A stretch of DNA of 64,000 bases from Bacillus sp. RAR_GA_16 (GCF_020165985.1 NZ_JAIUKZ010000010.1:62001-126000); one strand, 5' to 3'. Counted from the stretch's first letter, positions 7,167 to 15,773 are shown. A program made the numbers and translations. The notes: generated from the sequence alone by a model not told the origin.

Positions 7167-8846
7167 ATGCCGCAAAGAGAGTACTGGGTTCAGCCTGGCG
7201 ATACCCTTCTTAAAATCGCAGAAACACACGAAAAATCCGTTAATGAAATCAAGCAAATCAATCAGCTCAATTCAAATATTATTTACGTGGGACAAATGCT
7301 TCGTATCCCTTCTCCTTCGACGAATCATTCGTATACAGTGAAACAAGGAGATACATTATTAAGCATTTCAGAGCATTACCAGGTTCCTGTCGAAGAAGTG
7401 AGAGAGCTCAATCAACTACCCTCTAATCTCATTTATGTAGGGCAACATCTTGAAATTCCTCTTACTCGTGCTAGATCAATGCGAATTGACTATACAGTTA
7501 AAGCAGGAGATAGCCTGTACAGCATTGCACAAAATTATGGAACAACCGTACAAAGCATTCAGGTGTTAAATGATTTATCATCAGATGCCCTTTCTATTGG
7601 CCAAACGTTAAAAATCCCCGTCTATACGGAAGTTATTGTAAAAGCTGATCGAGCGAATGTGAGAACAGGTCCAGGTAAAGGGTATAACATCATTACTCAG
7701 ATGAGGACTGGAGCGAAGCTTGCAGTTGAAGGCATTCGAGGTAATTGGTACAAAGTGCAACTATACGATGGTACAAATGGGTGGATATCAGATAGTCTCG
7801 TAACATTTAAAGCGTATGGAGATGATCAACCGGTATCTAGGGTTATCGGCTATTATACGCTTGAAGAAGGCCCGTCGCTCCCTTCTTCTTATAAATCTTT
7901 TGTTTCGAATCGTTCCGCCCTTTCACAGCTAGCTTTGTTTCTTTTTCGAATCAGTCAGGAGAACCCGACAACGATTGAAAAGTTCGGCAAATTTAGCGAC
8001 AGAGAGATTGAGAAACTTGTGCAGCTTGCCCACGACCAAAACATAAAGATCATGCCTGTGGTGCATAACTTACTGTATAAAAAGGGTGACACAGAACCAA
8101 GCAAGAAGGTTGTTCAAACACTCGTTTCAAGTGAAGAAAATCGACGCGCATTTGCATTGAATCTTGTAAAATTGATCGAAAAATATAATTTTGATGGAGT
8201 CGATATTGACATTGAAGACGTCTATATTGAAGATGCTGATAAACTAACACTTCTATACCAGACAATCGGAGAAGAACTCCGTAAGAAAGGGTATTTCTTC
8301 TCAGCAAGCGTTCCGTCAAGAGCTTCGGATGAACTCGTTAATCCATTTTCAGATCCATTTAATTATGCTGAGATTGGCAAGGCCGTCGATCAATTCATCG
8401 TCATGCTCTATAACGAATTTGGCTGGCCTGGGAGCCCTCCTGGACCTGCGGTGACAGCGGGATGGATGGAAAAAGTGATGACTTATGCCAAAACGAGAAT
8501 TCCACCTGAAAAGTTAGTTTCCGCTATATCCGTGTTTGGGTTTGACTTTAATCTTGATAAAGAAAAAAGTACCTATGTCACGTATGATATGGCGATGAAA
8601 TTACAAAAGAAATACAATGCCGAAATTCAATTTGATGAAGAGCGTAAAACGCCTTTCTTTCGCTATACAGATGATGAAGGAAACAAGCACGAAGTTTGGT
8701 TTGAGAATGAACAAAGCATTGAAGCGAAAATTCGCTTAGCCGATGAACTTGGTGTTCAGGGTGTGGCCTTATGGCGACTCGGGATGGAGGACCCTGCGAT
8801 TTGGAAGATGATTAATGAAAAAGTGATTGTTGAACGAACAGAATAG
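7167..8846 (+). CDS. LysM-SH3 glycoside hydrolase family 18 (spore cortex/peptidoglycan type)
   Basis: A 559-residue protein with three LysM domains (about 6-48, 54-97, 107-151), an SH3b domain (about 154-212, 'ANVRTGPGKGYN') and a GH18 barrel (about 225-555). The GH18 motif 'DGVDIDIED' at residues ~343-351 supplies the catalytic glutamate. YaaH/SleL and YdhD relatives in Bacillus have LysM plus GH18 and act as N-acetylglucosaminidases on spore cortex; three LysM plus SH3 is a richer binding set. No signal peptide is seen, as in YaaH. The ATG at 7167 is 8 bases after AAGGAG; earlier in-frame starts at 7107 and 7161 are poorly placed. Confidence 0.88.
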   Translation: MPQREYWVQPGDTLLKIAETHEKSVNEIKQINQLNSNIIYVGQMLRIPSPSTNHSYTVKQGDTLLSISEHYQVPVEEVRELNQLPSNLIYVGQHLEIPLTRARSMRIDYTVKAGDSLYSIAQNYGTTVQSIQVLNDLSSDALSIGQTLKIPVYTEVIVKADRANVRTGPGKGYNIITQMRTGAKLAVEGIRGNWYKVQLYDGTNGWISDSLVTFKAYGDDQPVSRVIGYYTLEEGPSLPSSYKSFVSNRSALSQLALFLFRISQENPTTIEKFGKFSDREIEKLVQLAHDQNIKIMPVVHNLLYKKGDTEPSKKVVQTLVSSEENRRAFALNLVKLIEKYNFDGVDIDIEDVYIEDADKLTLLYQTIGEELRKKGYFFSASVPSRASDELVNPFSDPFNYAEIGKAVDQFIVMLYNEFGWPGSPPGPAVTAGWMEKVMTYAKTRIPPEKLVSAISVFGFDFNLDKEKSTYVTYDMAMKLQKKYNAEIQFDEERKTPFFRYTDDEGNKHEVWFENEQSIEAKIRLADELGVQGVALWRLGMEDPAIWKMINEKVIVERTE

Positions 8847-8896
8847 AAACGTCATTTTACTATTTTTGCAGCTTGATTGCATTCCTTCAGGTATAT

Positions 8897-8928
8897 AAAA
8901 AAGGAAGAGGGAACCCCTCTTCCTTTTC
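8897..8928. terminator. Bidirectional terminator after the GH18 gene
   Basis: The stem AAAAGGAAGAGGG / CCCTCTTCCTTTT with a short loop sits between the convergent GH18 and yitW genes. Confidence 0.88.
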
Positions 8929-8936
8929 TCCTATTA

Positions 8937-9257
8937 TCACGTAATCCCAAGCGCAATCTTAGCATAGCGTGACATATTATCTTTAGACCATGGTGGATTC
9001 CAAACGATGTTAACATCAGCATCGTTCACTTCCTCCACATCAGATAGAGCGCGTTTTACGTCGTTTACGATTGTACCAGCTAATGGGCACCCCATTGCAG
9101 TTAACGTCATAACGACTTGCGCTACACCTTCATCGTTAAGATCGGCTTCATATACGAGGCCAAGGTTTACGATGTCTATACCAAGCTCAGGGTCAATCAC
9201 GTTCTCAAGAGCTTCGAATAATTTATCTCTCATTTCTTGATCAGTTTGATCAGACAT
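8937..9257 (-). CDS. yitW: MIP18/DUF59 metal-sulfur cluster assembly protein (YitW)
   Basis: A 106-residue DUF59 (SufT/MIP18) protein. The family core is clear: 'VIDPELGIDIVNLGLVYE', 'MTLTAMGCPLAGTI' with the conserved cysteine, and 'VWNPPWSKDNMS'. Such proteins take part in iron-sulfur cluster delivery. The ATG at 9257 follows AAAGGAGAG; a longer start at 9275 lies in that site. It follows yitV on the same strand, as in Bacillus subtilis yitV-yitW. Confidence 0.9.
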   Translation of the reverse strand: MSDQTDQEMRDKLFEALENVIDPELGIDIVNLGLVYEADLNDEGVAQVVMTLTAMGCPLAGTIVNDVKRALSDVEEVNDADVNIVWNPPWSKDNMSRYAKIALGIT

Positions 9258-9338
9258 GGTAATCTCTCCTTTCATTCAAGTGCTTCCAACTTACATTATA
9301 ACAAATTCAGATTTAACTTAAACCGAAAAGCCTTAATT

Positions 9339-10106
9339 CTATAAATGAGTTTTAAACCAAGCTACTAAACCAAGAACAGCTTCTCGCGAAACTTTATGAC
9401 CGGATGTCTCATCTTTAATAAATTTAAGATGCTCTTCCTTCCCTGCATAAAGCGGTTTAATCTGATGATAGAAATCATATGTCAATGTATACGGCACGAC
9501 CTTATCAACTGTACTGTGCCACATCATAAGTGGACGACCATCAAGTTTCTCTTCTTGTAAAGAAAGGTCATAAGATTGTAAGCCTTCAATTTGTTTTTTC
9601 ATTTCTTCTTCCGAAATCGGAAGACTGAATCCTTCTTCTTTCAAATAACGAATTTGAGCGTTCGCCAGCTTGAAATACGACGGCGAACCCATCAATGATA
9701 CAGCTGCTTTAATCCATGGGTACTGCGTAAGCGCGCCAAACGTAAGAATGCCTCCCATTGAAGTACCAGACATGCCAATTCGGTCTTCTTGAACAAGGTC
9801 TCGATCAACTAGATGCTGTTTTAATTGATCAAGCTCGGTTAAGCTTTGAATCACAATTTCCCAAAACACATACTGACGCTTTTTCCCTGATAGGTCATTT
9901 TCGCGTTCTCCGTGATGCACAGCATCAGGAAGTAGTACCCGATACCCTTCTTCAGCTAGAAGATAGGCAATATGTAAGTTATGTTCTTTAGCGCTAGTAA
10001 AACCGTGCTGAAACATAACAAGTGGAAGTTTTTCATTCGCAAGTTCCGCGTCTACGACGTGGAGTACGGGGATATTCTCTATGTATTCATTTACGATTGT
10101 AATCAT
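9339..10106 (-). CDS. yitV: Alpha/beta-hydrolase esterase (YitV)
   Basis: A 255-residue prolyl-oligopeptidase-like esterase. The oxyanion segment 'MFQHGFTSAKEHN' is near residue 35, the nucleophile elbow 'GMSGTSMGG' near residue 115 (Ser in GxSxG), an acidic residue in 'WHSTVDKVVP' and the histidine in 'ETSGHKVSREA' near the end, so the triad looks complete. Related to Bacillus YitV, a broad carboxylesterase of unknown natural substrate. The ATG follows AAAGGGG. Its 3' neighbour is yitW. Confidence 0.88.
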   Translation of the reverse strand: MITIVNEYIENIPVLHVVDAELANEKLPLVMFQHGFTSAKEHNLHIAYLLAEEGYRVLLPDAVHHGERENDLSGKKRQYVFWEIVIQSLTELDQLKQHLVDRDLVQEDRIGMSGTSMGGILTFGALTQYPWIKAAVSLMGSPSYFKLANAQIRYLKEEGFSLPISEEEMKKQIEGLQSYDLSLQEEKLDGRPLMMWHSTVDKVVPYTLTYDFYHQIKPLYAGKEEHLKFIKDETSGHKVSREAVLGLVAWFKTHL

Positions 10107-10190
10107 GTACTTACCCCTTTCATCTAATAACCGTCCTATCTATCGTACCATTCAAATGAGTACATGAGAAATTTGAAGTCAATTAAGCAA

Positions 10191-10219
10191 AGAAAAACAT
10201 GCAAGCACTGCTTGCATGT
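10191..10219 (-). terminator. Terminator of the 10228-10545 gene
   Basis: On the minus strand, ACATGCAAG / CTTGCATGT with a 5-base loop is followed by TTTTTC. Confidence 0.75.
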
Positions 10220-10227
10220 CGGGTTTG

Positions 10228-10545
10228 TTAATTTTTCACTTGCTCTTCATGACTTTTTTCAACTGATTTCATGTTTTCTAATTTATTGTAGTACTGAGTT
10301 GGAAACTGTGATCCTTCATAAACCATTTTGCTATCTCCGCTATCATCAGATTGATCAGGTGTTGTAGGGTTTCCTGCTTTTTCGATAGGCAAGCTGTCAC
10401 TGAATTTCTTTGTCACCTGCTTACGCAGCCCGTTTGCTTTTGTTTTTAATTTTGCTCTCTTTTCTTCATCCTTTAATAAATAGGATGAAATGCCGATTGT
10501 CCCTGCCGCAATACTTGATATTAGCCATGTTTGTTTCTTAGTCAT
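10228..10545 (-). CDS. Uncharacterised small membrane-anchored protein
   Basis: A 105-residue protein of no family I recognise. The N-terminus has one short hydrophobic stretch ('TWLISSIAAGTIGISSYLL'), then a lysine/arginine-rich segment ('KDEEKRAKLKTKANGLRKQVTKK') and an acidic, proline- and serine-containing tail, so it is probably an N-terminally anchored cytoplasmic protein. GGAGGT precedes the ATG. It lies between yitV and the divergent yitU and has its own terminator. Confidence 0.7.
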   Translation of the reverse strand: MTKKQTWLISSIAAGTIGISSYLLKDEEKRAKLKTKANGLRKQVTKKFSDSLPIEKAGNPTTPDQSDDSGDSKMVYEGSQFPTQYYNKLENMKSVEKSHEEQVKN

Positions 10546-10740
10546 AATCGACTGCCACCTCCAATGGAATGATAGTTAAAGTGTACCCTTCTTAATTATT
10601 CCTCAAACGACTATCGTTTCCTTTTAACATTCTTGTCAAAATTTTAATATGACAAAATAGACACTTAATCTTATGCCATGTACAATAAAGGTGTAGATGC
10701 CATGCACTACAACCAAAAGACACTTTTCAAAGGAGCTTCT

Positions 10741-11580
10741 ATGACAACTAAACCGCATCTAATCGCAATTGATCTTGATGGCACGTTGTTAAACAGCGAA
10801 AAGAATATTTCAGAACGCACGAAATCGGTTATCTTTGAAGCGAAAAAGCAAGGGCATCACGTCGCAATCGCAACTGGTCGTCCATATCGGGCAAGCGTTC
10901 GCTATTATCAAGAACTTGCACTTGATTCTCCAATTGTTAATTTTAACGGGGCCTTTGTTCATCATCCCCTCGATTCCTCTTTTGGAACTCATCATTCTCC
11001 AATGGAATTAACTACTGCAAAATCAATTGTTTCTTCTTGTTCTGAAATTAATGTTAAAAACATTATGGCTGAAGTGCTTGATGATGTTTACCTTCATCAG
11101 CATGACGAGCTTATTATGCAAAATATGATTATGAATGACTCTTCCATTTTCACGGGTGAAATTCATAAAAACTTAAAAGATGATCCAACGTCTCTTCTTA
11201 TCCATCCTCATGAGCAGCAGCTTGCGGATTTACGACAAATGTTACGAGACCATCATGCGGAAATGATTGAACATAGAGTTTGGGCTGCCCCATTGAATAT
11301 TATCGAAATCGTTCGAGCAGGATTAAATAAAGCAGTCGGTTTACAACGCTTAGCGGCTCACTTTAACGTTCCAAAAGAGAGAATTATTGCTTTTGGGGAT
11401 GAAGACAACGACCTTGAAATGATCGAATACGCCGGTACAGGCGTTGCGATGGGAAATGCCATTGACGAGTTAAAAAATATCGCAAATGAAGTGACCGTAA
11501 CAAATGAAGAAGATGGGATTGCCACTTTTCTAGAGGAAAGATTGAAACTCACACTCTCTGACAAAAGACAGCTTTCATAA
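10741..11580 (+). CDS. yitU: Cof-type HAD phosphatase (YitU family)
   Basis: A 279-residue haloacid dehalogenase phosphatase of the Cof subfamily. 'IAIDLDGTLLNSEK' gives the nucleophile aspartates, 'AIATGRPYR' motif II, and 'RIIAFGDEDNDLEMIEYAGTGVAMGNA' the C-terminal Lys/Asp block. Bacillus YitU relatives dephosphorylate riboflavin-pathway or other sugar phosphates. The ATG at 10741 follows AAAGGAG; a start at 10678 would add 21 unlike residues. The yitU-yitV-yitW grouping is shared with Bacillus subtilis, although yitU here is divergent. Confidence 0.85.
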   Translation: MTTKPHLIAIDLDGTLLNSEKNISERTKSVIFEAKKQGHHVAIATGRPYRASVRYYQELALDSPIVNFNGAFVHHPLDSSFGTHHSPMELTTAKSIVSSCSEINVKNIMAEVLDDVYLHQHDELIMQNMIMNDSSIFTGEIHKNLKDDPTSLLIHPHEQQLADLRQMLRDHHAEMIEHRVWAAPLNIIEIVRAGLNKAVGLQRLAAHFNVPKERIIAFGDEDNDLEMIEYAGTGVAMGNAIDELKNIANEVTVTNEEDGIATFLEERLKLTLSDKRQLS

Positions 11581-11594
11581 GCTGTCTTTTTTTT
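11564..11594 (+). terminator. Terminator of yitU
   Basis: AAAGACAGCTT / AAGCTGTCTTT with loop TCAT, overlapping the stop codon and ending in eight T. Confidence 0.9.
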
Positions 11595-11660
11595 GGAATC
11601 AAAGCAGAATAATAAACGATCGTTGAACTCATCCTATTAACGAAAGGGAGGGATTTACTC

Positions 11661-11804
11661 ATGGCAAAGAACAGCAAAACAAAGCGGATGATAAAAGAAG
11701 GTGCGGATCGTGCCGTGCAAAACATGGATCAGCACGACTTGACAAGTTTAAGTAGTCAGCAACGAAAGAAACAGCAACAAGAAAATTTGTCTGGTGGTGA
11801 ATGA
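11661..11804 (+). CDS. Small basic protein, unknown
   Basis: A 47-residue reading frame, MAKNSKTKRMI... to ...NLSGGE, preceded by AAAGGGAGGG at a good spacing. It is hydrophilic and basic at its start and glutamine-rich near its end ('SSQQRKKQQQEN'). Its stop overlaps the next gene's upstream region, suggesting a two-gene transcript. It resembles the many short, possibly sporulation-related proteins of Bacillaceae, but I cannot name it. Confidence 0.7.
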   Translation: MAKNSKTKRMIKEGADRAVQNMDQHDLTSLSSQQRKKQQQENLSGGE

Positions 11805-11806
11805 AG

Positions 11807-12025
11807 ATGGGAAATCAATATTTCCAACGTGCCCGTGAAGCGGTAGAAAGAGCAGAACAAATGGCTTCAAGTGGACATCCAGATACGCAGAATCAGATCA
11901 ATGTAGCCCTTAACAACCTTTCTGCCGCTTTCCATCAATCAACTAGCGCTGAAAAAGAACAGCTCACTTCATACCAGGAAGTCATTCAAGAACTTAGCCA
12001 TGAAGCATCCAATAAACCCTTTTAA
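11807..12025 (+). CDS. DUF3813-like small protein
   Basis: A 72-residue helical protein: 'NQYFQRAREAVERAEQMA' then 'NQINVALNNLSAAFHQSTSAEKEQL'. It has the look of the DUF3813 family of Bacillus, function unknown. Two ATG codons are possible: 11801 overlaps the previous stop, 11807 lies 6 bases after GGTGGTGA and is preferred. Probably co-transcribed with the 47-residue gene upstream. Confidence 0.75.
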   Translation: MGNQYFQRAREAVERAEQMASSGHPDTQNQINVALNNLSAAFHQSTSAEKEQLTSYQEVIQELSHEASNKPF

Positions 12026-12034
12026 CCTTTCTTT

Positions 12035-12075
12035 AACGAAGAACCCCCTTCACTTGATGACGGGGGTTCTTCGTT
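12035..12075. terminator. Long hairpin between convergent genes
   Basis: AACGAAGAACCCCC / GGGGGTTCTTCGTT is a strong 14-bp stem with a ~13-base loop, but the following T tract is poor, so termination is inferred mainly from its place between convergent genes. Confidence 0.6.
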
Positions 12076-12104
12076 GATGACTGCAGTTGCAAGCAGTCAC
12101 TTCT

Positions 12105-12686
12105 TTAGAATAATTTAATGATTGGTTTCATTCTTGCTTTTCGTCCCAGGGATCTCAATACTTCTTTCGTGATCAATTTATACCCTTTTGAACTTAGCTG
12201 AACGCCATCTTTCTCGTAAAGCGTTTTGCTTTTTCGGTTTTCATGAATCAGTTGCCAGAGATCAATGTGTCTCGTTCCAAACTTCTTTGCCAGAAAACGA
12301 ATTCTTTCTGCATATCCTTCAATTTTCTGATTTGTTACCGAAGCATTTTCCTCATTCATTACCGGTGAAGGTGAAATAAGAATGACTCGTTCTGGAGGAA
12401 GATTGTTCACCATATATCCGATATTTCTTTCAAACTCCCCTATGTCTGAACCATCAATAAGGCATGCTTCCTGCGTACCAAAGAAGATCGTCACATAGTC
12501 AGGTTGGTAACTTAAAACATCTGATTGAAACCTTGAAACTCCTTCTCGTGAAGTCGGGGTTGAACCTGCATTAATGACAATCCATTCATCGAGAGCTCCT
12601 CTAATTCTAGACGTTAGTCGCTCATTTCCCTTATCATCCACTTCTCTAGCGGTTAGACAATCCCCAAAACAAACCAGTACAGGCAT
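12105..12686 (-). CDS. SGNH/GDSL-fold protein with substituted catalytic residues
   Basis: A 193-residue protein with the SGNH hydrolase layout: block I 'VCFGDCLT' at residues 5-12, block II 'VINAGST', block III 'TIFFGTQEA', and block V 'YEKDGVQLSSKGY'. In active members these read GDSL, a glycine, GxND and DxxH. Here the nucleophile Ser is Cys, the block III Asn is Gln and the catalytic His is Gln; the DNA (GATTGT) confirms Asp-Cys. The fold is probably kept but ordinary hydrolase chemistry is unlikely. AAAGGAGGAGG precedes the ATG. It follows the Dph6-like gene by 26 bases, likely one operon. Confidence 0.78.
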   Translation of the reverse strand: MPVLVCFGDCLTAREVDDKGNERLTSRIRGALDEWIVINAGSTPTSREGVSRFQSDVLSYQPDYVTIFFGTQEACLIDGSDIGEFERNIGYMVNNLPPERVILISPSPVMNEENASVTNQKIEGYAERIRFLAKKFGTRHIDLWQLIHENRKSKTLYEKDGVQLSSKGYKLITKEVLRSLGRKARMKPIIKLF

Positions 12687-12712
12687 TTCTTCCTCCTCCT
12701 TTCTTTCCTTGC

Positions 12713-13369
12713 CTAAAAAGTTAATCGTGCTGTTTGATATCCTCCCTGTTGCATAATTTCGCGAATTTCAAAAGAAACAGCCTTAGAAAACAATGGTCCA
12801 TCATAAACAAATGTGTGAAATTCACCATTTTCCCCACATGGATCGACGTGTTGAGGAAGCTTTTCTAAAAAAGTAGCATCAAATGGTTTTCCGACCCAAT
12901 CAGCCTCTAGGTACGATTCATCCACACTCGTAATGATTGCTTTAAATCCATTTGAAAGAAAACGTCTCGCTGTATGTAACGTTGGTTGTCGCCATAAGGG
13001 ATAGATACTTTTAAGTTGATGATCCTGTAATAAAGCATTTCGGTAGTGGCGTATGTCTTCCAAGTACAAATCGGCGAACGCGACACCATCCAGCCCAGCT
13101 TTTCGAAACAAGTCGTATTGTTCGCCAACAAGCCTTTCGTATTGCTTATTTGTACAGTTATCTGGTAAATTGGTGATCGTTAGAGGGAGTTCAATTGCAG
13201 CTGCCTGTTTTTTTAACAATATTGTATCGACTCCGTGAAATGGAATTGATCCATTCGTTTCATTCACCGTTGTCCATAAGTTTTTCACTTGTAATTGAGA
13301 ATTTGTCAAACAGTCATATAATGCCATGGCGCTATCTTTTCCAGAGCTCCATGAAAAAACGATATTCAT
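12713..13369 (-). CDS. Dph6-like ATP pyrophosphatase (DUF71, adenine-nucleotide alpha hydrolase)
   Basis: A 218-residue PP-loop protein: 'IVFSWSSGKDSAMALYD' at the N-terminus is the ATP pyrophosphatase motif, and 'GVAFADLYLEDIRHYR' plus 'YPLWRQPTLHTARRFL' match the diphthine-ammonia-ligase-related family. Eukaryotic Dph6 amidates diphthine on EF2; bacteria have no diphthamide, so the substrate here is unknown and is probably a carboxylate amidated or adenylated with ATP. AAGGAGC precedes the ATG. First gene of a pair with the degenerate SGNH gene. Confidence 0.82.
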   Translation of the reverse strand: MNIVFSWSSGKDSAMALYDCLTNSQLQVKNLWTTVNETNGSIPFHGVDTILLKKQAAAIELPLTITNLPDNCTNKQYERLVGEQYDLFRKAGLDGVAFADLYLEDIRHYRNALLQDHQLKSIYPLWRQPTLHTARRFLSNGFKAIITSVDESYLEADWVGKPFDATFLEKLPQHVDPCGENGEFHTFVYDGPLFSKAVSFEIREIMQQGGYQTARLTF

Positions 13370-13517
13370 CTTGTAAGCTCCTTCCCTACTCTTATAGACG
13401 AATAGAAAAGGCTGAATGTTTCAAATATCCTGCAATTAAATTAATATTTTATTCCTGACCTCATTAAAGGGATTGGAGGTAATGGGGTCGAAACAGTATG
13501 ACGGAGGTGGAACGGTA

Positions 13518-13976
13518 ATGAATGTGTACCAATTATCGAGCCAGACAGATGAAGAAATGATTGAAAAGGTTTCAAACTTATTAATGAAGCAAATTACTCG
13601 TTCTGATCAGAATGGAAGCTATGAAAAGCTTGTTAAAGGAGTAAAGCTTGCCCTTGAAGAACAAACAGCATCCAGGATTGTCATTGCAGAATCTGACAAT
13701 GACGTACTTGGCGTAGCGTTTTTTAATATCGGAGTTAGTCTTGCTAGTGGAGGACCATATATTTGGTTAAATGAATTGTTCGTTGACCCCGATACACGAA
13801 ATCAAGGGATTGGAAGAAAGCTGCTTCTTCACGTTATTTATTGGGCAGAAAATGAGGGCATTAAAGGAATCGAACTTGAAACGGGAATTAACAATGCAAT
13901 TACGAAACATTTGTATAATTCACTTGGTTTTCACGACATTGTTTCAAAACGATACGGCTTTACGTTCTCTTCTTAA
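13518..13976 (+). CDS. GNAT family N-acetyltransferase
   Basis: A 152-residue GNAT protein. 'IWLNELFVDPDTRNQGIGRKLLLHVIYWAENEG' is motif A with the acetyl-CoA pyrophosphate loop (Q-G-I-G-R-K), followed by 'GIELETGINNAITKHLYNSLGF' (motif B). The substrate is not evident. The chosen ATG at 13518 follows GGAGGTGG at 7 bases; ATG 13482 in the same frame is too close to an earlier GGAGGT. Confidence 0.88.
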   Translation: MNVYQLSSQTDEEMIEKVSNLLMKQITRSDQNGSYEKLVKGVKLALEEQTASRIVIAESDNDVLGVAFFNIGVSLASGGPYIWLNELFVDPDTRNQGIGRKLLLHVIYWAENEGIKGIELETGINNAITKHLYNSLGFHDIVSKRYGFTFSS

Positions 13977-14047
13977 TTAGAATGGTTATTTGCTGGTAAG
14001 AGCGTTTCTGATACACTAATAGATGATAGCGAAAGGAGGCGTATACT

Positions 14048-14308
14048 ATGGAACTACGCGTAGACCGTACACCAAACCCAAATGCCATTAAAATCACTGC
14101 TGACCAACAGCTTTTTGAAGGCTCTTCCAGTCACTCTTTTAAAAAGAATGACACCCCTGACCATGCGATGGCAGCTGCCCTTCTAAAATTAGATGGCGTT
14201 GATAATGTATTTGGTTACCAGGATTTTATTACGATTAACAAAATGCCTGAAGCTGATTGGGATACTTTACTTCCTGAAGTGAAGGAAACCATCTCTAATA
14301 ATGCATAG
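14048..14308 (+). CDS. Nfu/NifU N-terminal domain protein
   Basis: An 86-residue protein made of one Nfu_N domain (PF08712): 'VDRTPNPNAIKI' and 'LLKLDGVDNVFGYQDFITINKMPEADWDTLLPEV' are the usual blocks. In larger proteins this domain precedes an iron-sulfur scaffold; here it stands alone with no CxxC, so a binding or accessory role in Fe-S metabolism is inferred only. AAAGGAGGCG precedes the ATG, and a strong terminator follows. Confidence 0.88.
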   Translation: MELRVDRTPNPNAIKITADQQLFEGSSSHSFKKNDTPDHAMAAALLKLDGVDNVFGYQDFITINKMPEADWDTLLPEVKETISNNA

Positions 14309-14346
14309 AAAAAAGTTCCCCAGGACAAGTCCTGGGGAACTTTTTT
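14309..14346 (+). terminator. Terminator of the Nfu_N gene
   Basis: An 18-bp stem (AAAAGTTCCCCAGGAC / GTCCTGGGGAACTTTT core) with a 2-base loop and a T6 tail. Confidence 0.92.
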
Positions 14347-14384
14347 AGATTGAGGCGGATTTAACCGAACAGCTACGTTTTTAT

Positions 14385-14502
14385 TGTCTAGCTTCGACTC
14401 TCAGAAACTGGCATATTTCACTCTTTCACCAGAACACAAACGGCGTGTTCAATTTATAGGGCTCCACTGCCTGCCGTGTCTAAACGGGCGCTTCCGCTTT
14501 TC
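14385..14502 (-). repeat. Dispersed hairpin repeat, copy 2
   Basis: Read on the minus strand it starts with GAAAAGCGGAAGCGCCCGTT (14502 downward), then TAGACACGGCAGGCAGTGGA, an inverted GAACAC / GTGTTC pair, and ends near CTAGACAATA. It lies tail to head with copy 3 in the 341-bp stretch between the Nfu_N terminator and the yitT-like gene. No gene is seen in that stretch. Confidence 0.75.
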
Positions 14503-14621
14503 TTTGTCTAGCTGCAGTGGGCAGACACTCGGTCACTTCACCCTCTAATTCGAACACAAAAAACGTGTTCAATTATAGGTCTCCAGTGCTCGCCGTGTCT
14601 AAACGCCCACTTCCGCTTTTC
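14503..14621 (-). repeat. Dispersed hairpin repeat, copy 3
   Basis: On the minus strand it starts with GAAAAGCGGAAGTGGGCGTT, continues with TAGACACGGCGAGCACTGGA, the pair GAACACG / CGTGTTC, then AGGGTGAAGTGACCGAGTGT and GCAGCTAGACAAA. It is directly adjacent to copy 2 in the same orientation. Confidence 0.78.
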
Positions 14622-14650
14622 TTGAGATCCAGCTACGCGGGCCAGCTTTT

Positions 14651-15487
14651 CTATTCTGTTCTGAAGAATCCGAAAATGCCTGTGGTGTTGACGATGTTGG
14701 TGAAGGCAGTTGGGTCGATGTCCTGGATGATATGTTCCAGATCATAGAGTTCATACCTTGTGACAACGATCATTAGCATCTCTTTTGGTTCGCCACGATA
14801 AGCTCCTTTAGCAGGAAGTTTAGTGATTCCTCTTACCAAACGGTCGTGGATGGCTTTTTGCATTTCATCACCTTTTGCTGTAACGATCATGGCGGTTAGT
14901 TTTTCGTGACGAGTATGAATGACATCAATCACGCGGGAAGATACGTATAACGTAACAAGCGTGTAAAGCGCTTTTTCCCAGCCATATAACATACCCGCTG
15001 TTAAAATAATGAGGGCATTCATACTAAAGAAATACGTTCCAATGGGACGATCTTTCATTCTAGAAAGAATCATGGCGACAATGTCCATTCCTCCTGTTGA
15101 AGCCCCCCATTTTAACGTGAAACCAATACCGATCGCAGCAATGACACCGCCAAATACGGCATTTAATAAAATATCTTCTGAAAGCGCTTGAACTGGGATG
15201 ATTTCAAGGAAAATAGTAGTGGCTCCTACACTAATCACACTATATAATGTAAAGGACTTCCCTACTTTCTTCCAACCAAGAATCGCAACTGGGATATTGA
15301 GTAACATGAGTAATATACCTGTCGAAATGTGAATCGGTGTATAGTCACTTAGTACGCTTGAAATGAGCTGTGCAATCCCTGTAAACCCGCTTGCATAAAC
15401 ATTTGCAGGAATGAGAAACAAGTTAAGAGATACGGCTCCTAGAATCGCCCCTAAGAGAATAACAATTATTTTTTTTACTTCTTCCAT
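14651..15487 (-). CDS. yitT: YitT family membrane protein (DUF161 + DUF2179)
   Basis: A 278-residue protein with about five transmembrane helices ('IVILLGAILGAVSLNLFLIPANVYASGFTGIAQL' begins the family) and a C-terminal cytoplasmic DUF2179 domain ('TAMIVTAKGDEMQKAIHDRLVRGITKLPAKGAYRGEPKEMLMIVV' region, read in parts). Function is unknown. The ATG at 15487 follows AAGAAGGTG; a longer start at 15556 lacks a site. A divergent DegV gene stands next to it, as yitS and yitT are neighbours in Bacillus subtilis; paralogues exist, so the symbol is a best guess. Confidence 0.82.
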   Translation of the reverse strand: MEEVKKIIVILLGAILGAVSLNLFLIPANVYASGFTGIAQLISSVLSDYTPIHISTGILLMLLNIPVAILGWKKVGKSFTLYSVISVGATTIFLEIIPVQALSEDILLNAVFGGVIAAIGIGFTLKWGASTGGMDIVAMILSRMKDRPIGTYFFSMNALIILTAGMLYGWEKALYTLVTLYVSSRVIDVIHTRHEKLTAMIVTAKGDEMQKAIHDRLVRGITKLPAKGAYRGEPKEMLMIVVTRYELYDLEHIIQDIDPTAFTNIVNTTGIFGFFRTE

Positions 15488-15773
15488 TCGTACACCTTCT
15501 TTTTTGAAACAGAGCTTAACCCGTTTACAGAATTTTAAATGAGTGCCAAAAACCATTTTTATTTGGATTCGTTTTCGTTCAACGCTAAGAGATGTCTAGC
15601 CGCTTTCGACTTTGCCATGTTTATCTAAACAAACAATTTTATCTACGTCAACTGTTTTCTATTCAACTGATTCATTAGGATTGATTTCCCTCGAACTACC
15701 GGATAAACTTTAAGAAAACAAGATGAAAGCTACATACGTATTTTATTAAATAAAGAAGGGACGGTGGTCCGCT

